From Puniceicoccus vermicola (GTDB lineage: Bacteria; Verrucomicrobiota; Verrucomicrobiia; Opitutales; Puniceicoccaceae): a DNA stretch of 64,000 bases. The stretch lies in NCBI RefSeq assembly GCF_014230055.1, contig NZ_JACHVA010000081.1, positions 27,883-91,882 of the forward strand, written 5' to 3'. The notes beneath the pieces are model-generated. The model was not told the origin of the DNA and made no database searches. It saw only the letters and a program-made list of their open reading frames with translations. Of the stretch, positions 62,958 to 64,000 are shown piece after piece (the first letter of the stretch is position 1; each line of letters begins with the position of its first letter). A program made the position numbers and the translations under genes.

Positions 62958-63014
62958 TTTCTCCCCTCTAGATCCTGTTCGCCTTTTCAGAAGATCTTCG
63001 CATCATCCCAAAGG

Positions 63015-63620
63015 ATGATCAGAACCAAACTTACCCTCCTCGCCTTTCTAGTCCTCCCTTTCATTGCCTCTGCGGATCCCACCTCTGAAATCCAGTCGAC
63101 GTTCAACAACCTCGACCAAGCCGTCCTCAACAAGAACGCTCAAGAAGCCTTCTCTCAACTGAGCAAAGAATCTCAAGCCTACGTCGAAAACATTCTCCAA
63201 CTCGCCCTGACCGCCGACAAAGCGACCCTTTCTGAAAAACCCATATCGACCATTCTCAGTGTCTTCGCCATCCGCAAGGAAGCCAAAGGGAAAGCCCCGA
63301 CCAGCGCCGCCGATGCACTCATTTTGATGTCGGAAGACTACGCCAAGATCAGCTCCAACGTCTCCCTCGGCGAGATCACGATCGACGGCGACGAAGCCAA
63401 CGCCCAGATGATCATGAACGGAAAAGTCAGTCCCATGGACTACGCCTTCGTGAAAGAAGACGGGTCATGGAAAGTCGACCTGATCGAGCAAATGCAAGCC
63501 ACCGAGAAATTGATGTCCCAGTCCATGGGTGCGACTGGAGCCCCCAGGAAAATGATCCTCGACCAGATGGCCCGCGTCTCTCAAAGCGCTGGCGTCAACG
63601 TCTGGACTCCCCTCCAGTAG
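63015..63620 (+). CDS. Secreted protein of unknown function
   Basis: A 201-residue protein with a clear signal peptide (MIRTKLTLLAFLVLPFIASA-D). The mature part is helical with a central ADALILMSEDYAKISSNV, then a beta segment (GEITIDGDEANAQMIMNGK; YAFVKEDGSWKVDLI) that resembles the DUF4878/NTF2-like pattern seen in small lipocalin-like envelope proteins, though not firmly. The gene is divergent from the CNNM gene by 57 bases and is followed by a good terminator. Confidence 0.7.
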   Translation: MIRTKLTLLAFLVLPFIASADPTSEIQSTFNNLDQAVLNKNAQEAFSQLSKESQAYVENILQLALTADKATLSEKPISTILSVFAIRKEAKGKAPTSAADALILMSEDYAKISSNVSLGEITIDGDEANAQMIMNGKVSPMDYAFVKEDGSWKVDLIEQMQATEKLMSQSMGATGAPRKMILDQMARVSQSAGVNVWTPLQ

Positions 63621-63686
63621 GACCTTCGCGCCCCCCGGTCCGCGGGACCCAACTCCCGCCATCCGGGCGAAATTCTCCTTTGCCTC

Positions 63687-63717
63687 GCGCATCCCCCTCG
63701 GACGCGCCGGCTTTTTT
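63687..63717 (+). terminator. Rho-independent terminator after the secreted-protein gene
   Basis: An 8-bp stem (63687-63694 with 63700-63707, one A-C mismatch) with a five-base loop is followed by CGGCTTTTTTAT. It lies 66 bases after the stop at 63620, correctly oriented for plus-strand transcription. Confidence 0.7.
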
Positions 63718-63844
63718 ATGTGCGGTGTCATCATTGGCGAAGGGCCGCCTAAATCTCAGCCGTATCGATAAACCATCTCTGCGGGGATCGTTCAAATCCG
63801 CATCCATAAACGGTAGCGGGAGCCGTAAGCACTCCCACCCCGCC

Positions 63845-63876
63845 GAGAGAGCGAGAGAGCGAGAGAGCGAGAGAGC
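63845..63876. repeat. Four tandem copies of an 8-bp unit
   Basis: GAGAGAGC is repeated four times head to tail (63845-63876), followed by GAAG. Polypurine simple repeats of this type are prone to slippage. No gene covers it convincingly. Confidence 0.9.
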
Positions 63877-64000
63877 GAAGCCGAATCCTCCGGAGCCACC
63901 GCCACAAAAAAGGTTCATCGTCGATTGGCGGGAAAGAAGTAGCAAAGAAGCGGAATCGAAGTTAACTGATGTTGTAACTACACTAACATCAATCACTTCA

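Larger units (their letters stand above)
63621..64000. other. Right-end non-coding region
   Basis: Besides the terminator and tandem repeat, this 380-base tail holds an inverted repeat TGATGTT (63967-63973) with AACATCA (63985-63991), 11-base loop, near the edge. It may be an operator for a gene beyond the window. No coding frame here has the composition or motifs of a real gene. Confidence 0.5.

Noticed and set aside
63845..63876. Tandem repeat as a CRISPR array
   Set aside because: Units are 8 bp with no spacers; no cas genes in the window.
63595..63996. Minus-strand 133-residue open frame at the right end
   Set aside because: Covers a terminator and a simple repeat, with no recognisable motif or coding bias.

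Overview
The window reads as chromosomal DNA of a Gram-negative bacterium. Its envelope genes include KdsA for Kdo synthesis, an Mla-type lipid transporter, an LptF/LptG-type permease and a porin ending in Phe. It has a cbb3 respiratory oxidase with fused CcoN and CcoO subunits. The mix of families (TgpA/DUF58/MoxR, NamZ/DUF1343, PEGA/beta-propeller lipoprotein, a long PurF-like enzyme, several Pro/Ala/Lys-rich or aromatic-rich orphans) suggests the PVC group, most likely Verrucomicrobiota of the Opitutales/Puniceicoccales type. That placement is inference, not demonstrated. Most genes are densely packed, with many ATGA overlaps and C-rich third positions. Apart from two transposase genes there is no sign of phage, plasmid or CRISPR.

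Layout, left half. 1-3525 (minus) holds a MoxR ATPase, a DUF58 protein and a truncated TgpA-type transglutaminase. 3706-5997 is a P1B metal ATPase. 6096-11180 (minus) is a porin followed by a glycine-betaine-type ABC transporter whose permease carries a large acidic insertion. 11734-16855 (plus) holds a DinB-like protein, an NRDE/TANGO2 protein, an unusual 871-residue hydrolase/VTT/ATP-grasp fusion and an HD-GYP response regulator. Then come tRNA-Phe, NamZ and an LptF/G permease. 20060-25804 (plus) is the cbb3 oxidase locus: ccoS, fused ccoNO, ccoQ, a one-haem ccoP, ccoG, a 44-residue membrane peptide and a SafE-like membrane protein. 25819-29067 (minus) is a polar amino-acid ABC transporter and kdsA.

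Layout, right half. 29183-30133 is a REP-associated-type (Y1) transposase with a close relative at 56673-57629. 30203-34276 (minus) is mlaEFD preceded by an aromatic-repeat secreted protein. 34607-37797 (plus) is argF and ppk. 37844-40519 (minus) is thioredoxin, two orphans, scpA and hisI. 40652-47796 holds a CBM9-like protein, a CvfB-like S1 protein, a PEGA/beta-propeller lipoprotein, a small secreted protein, a PurF-like enzyme and a GAF histidine kinase. 47871-56552 (minus) is a seven-gene, largely translationally coupled glycan operon: epimerase, large GT-C-like protein, UbiA-type prenyltransferase, HAD phosphatase, GT4, flippase, GT4. 57726-64000 holds a DUF2569 protein, an FkbM-like methyltransferase, a polysaccharide deacetylase coupled to a GlpD-like oxidoreductase, a CNNM/CorC-type membrane protein and a secreted orphan.

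The most noteworthy items are the hydrolase/VTT/ATP-grasp fusion, the aromatic-repeat protein leading the Mla operon, the insertion in the betaine permease, the Pro/Ala/Lys-rich tail-anchored protein beside scpA, the UbiA/HAD pair in the glycan operon, and two genes too short for routine ORF calling (ccoS-like, 54 residues; post-ccoG peptide, 44 residues). All functional statements rest on motif reading by eye; no database search was possible.
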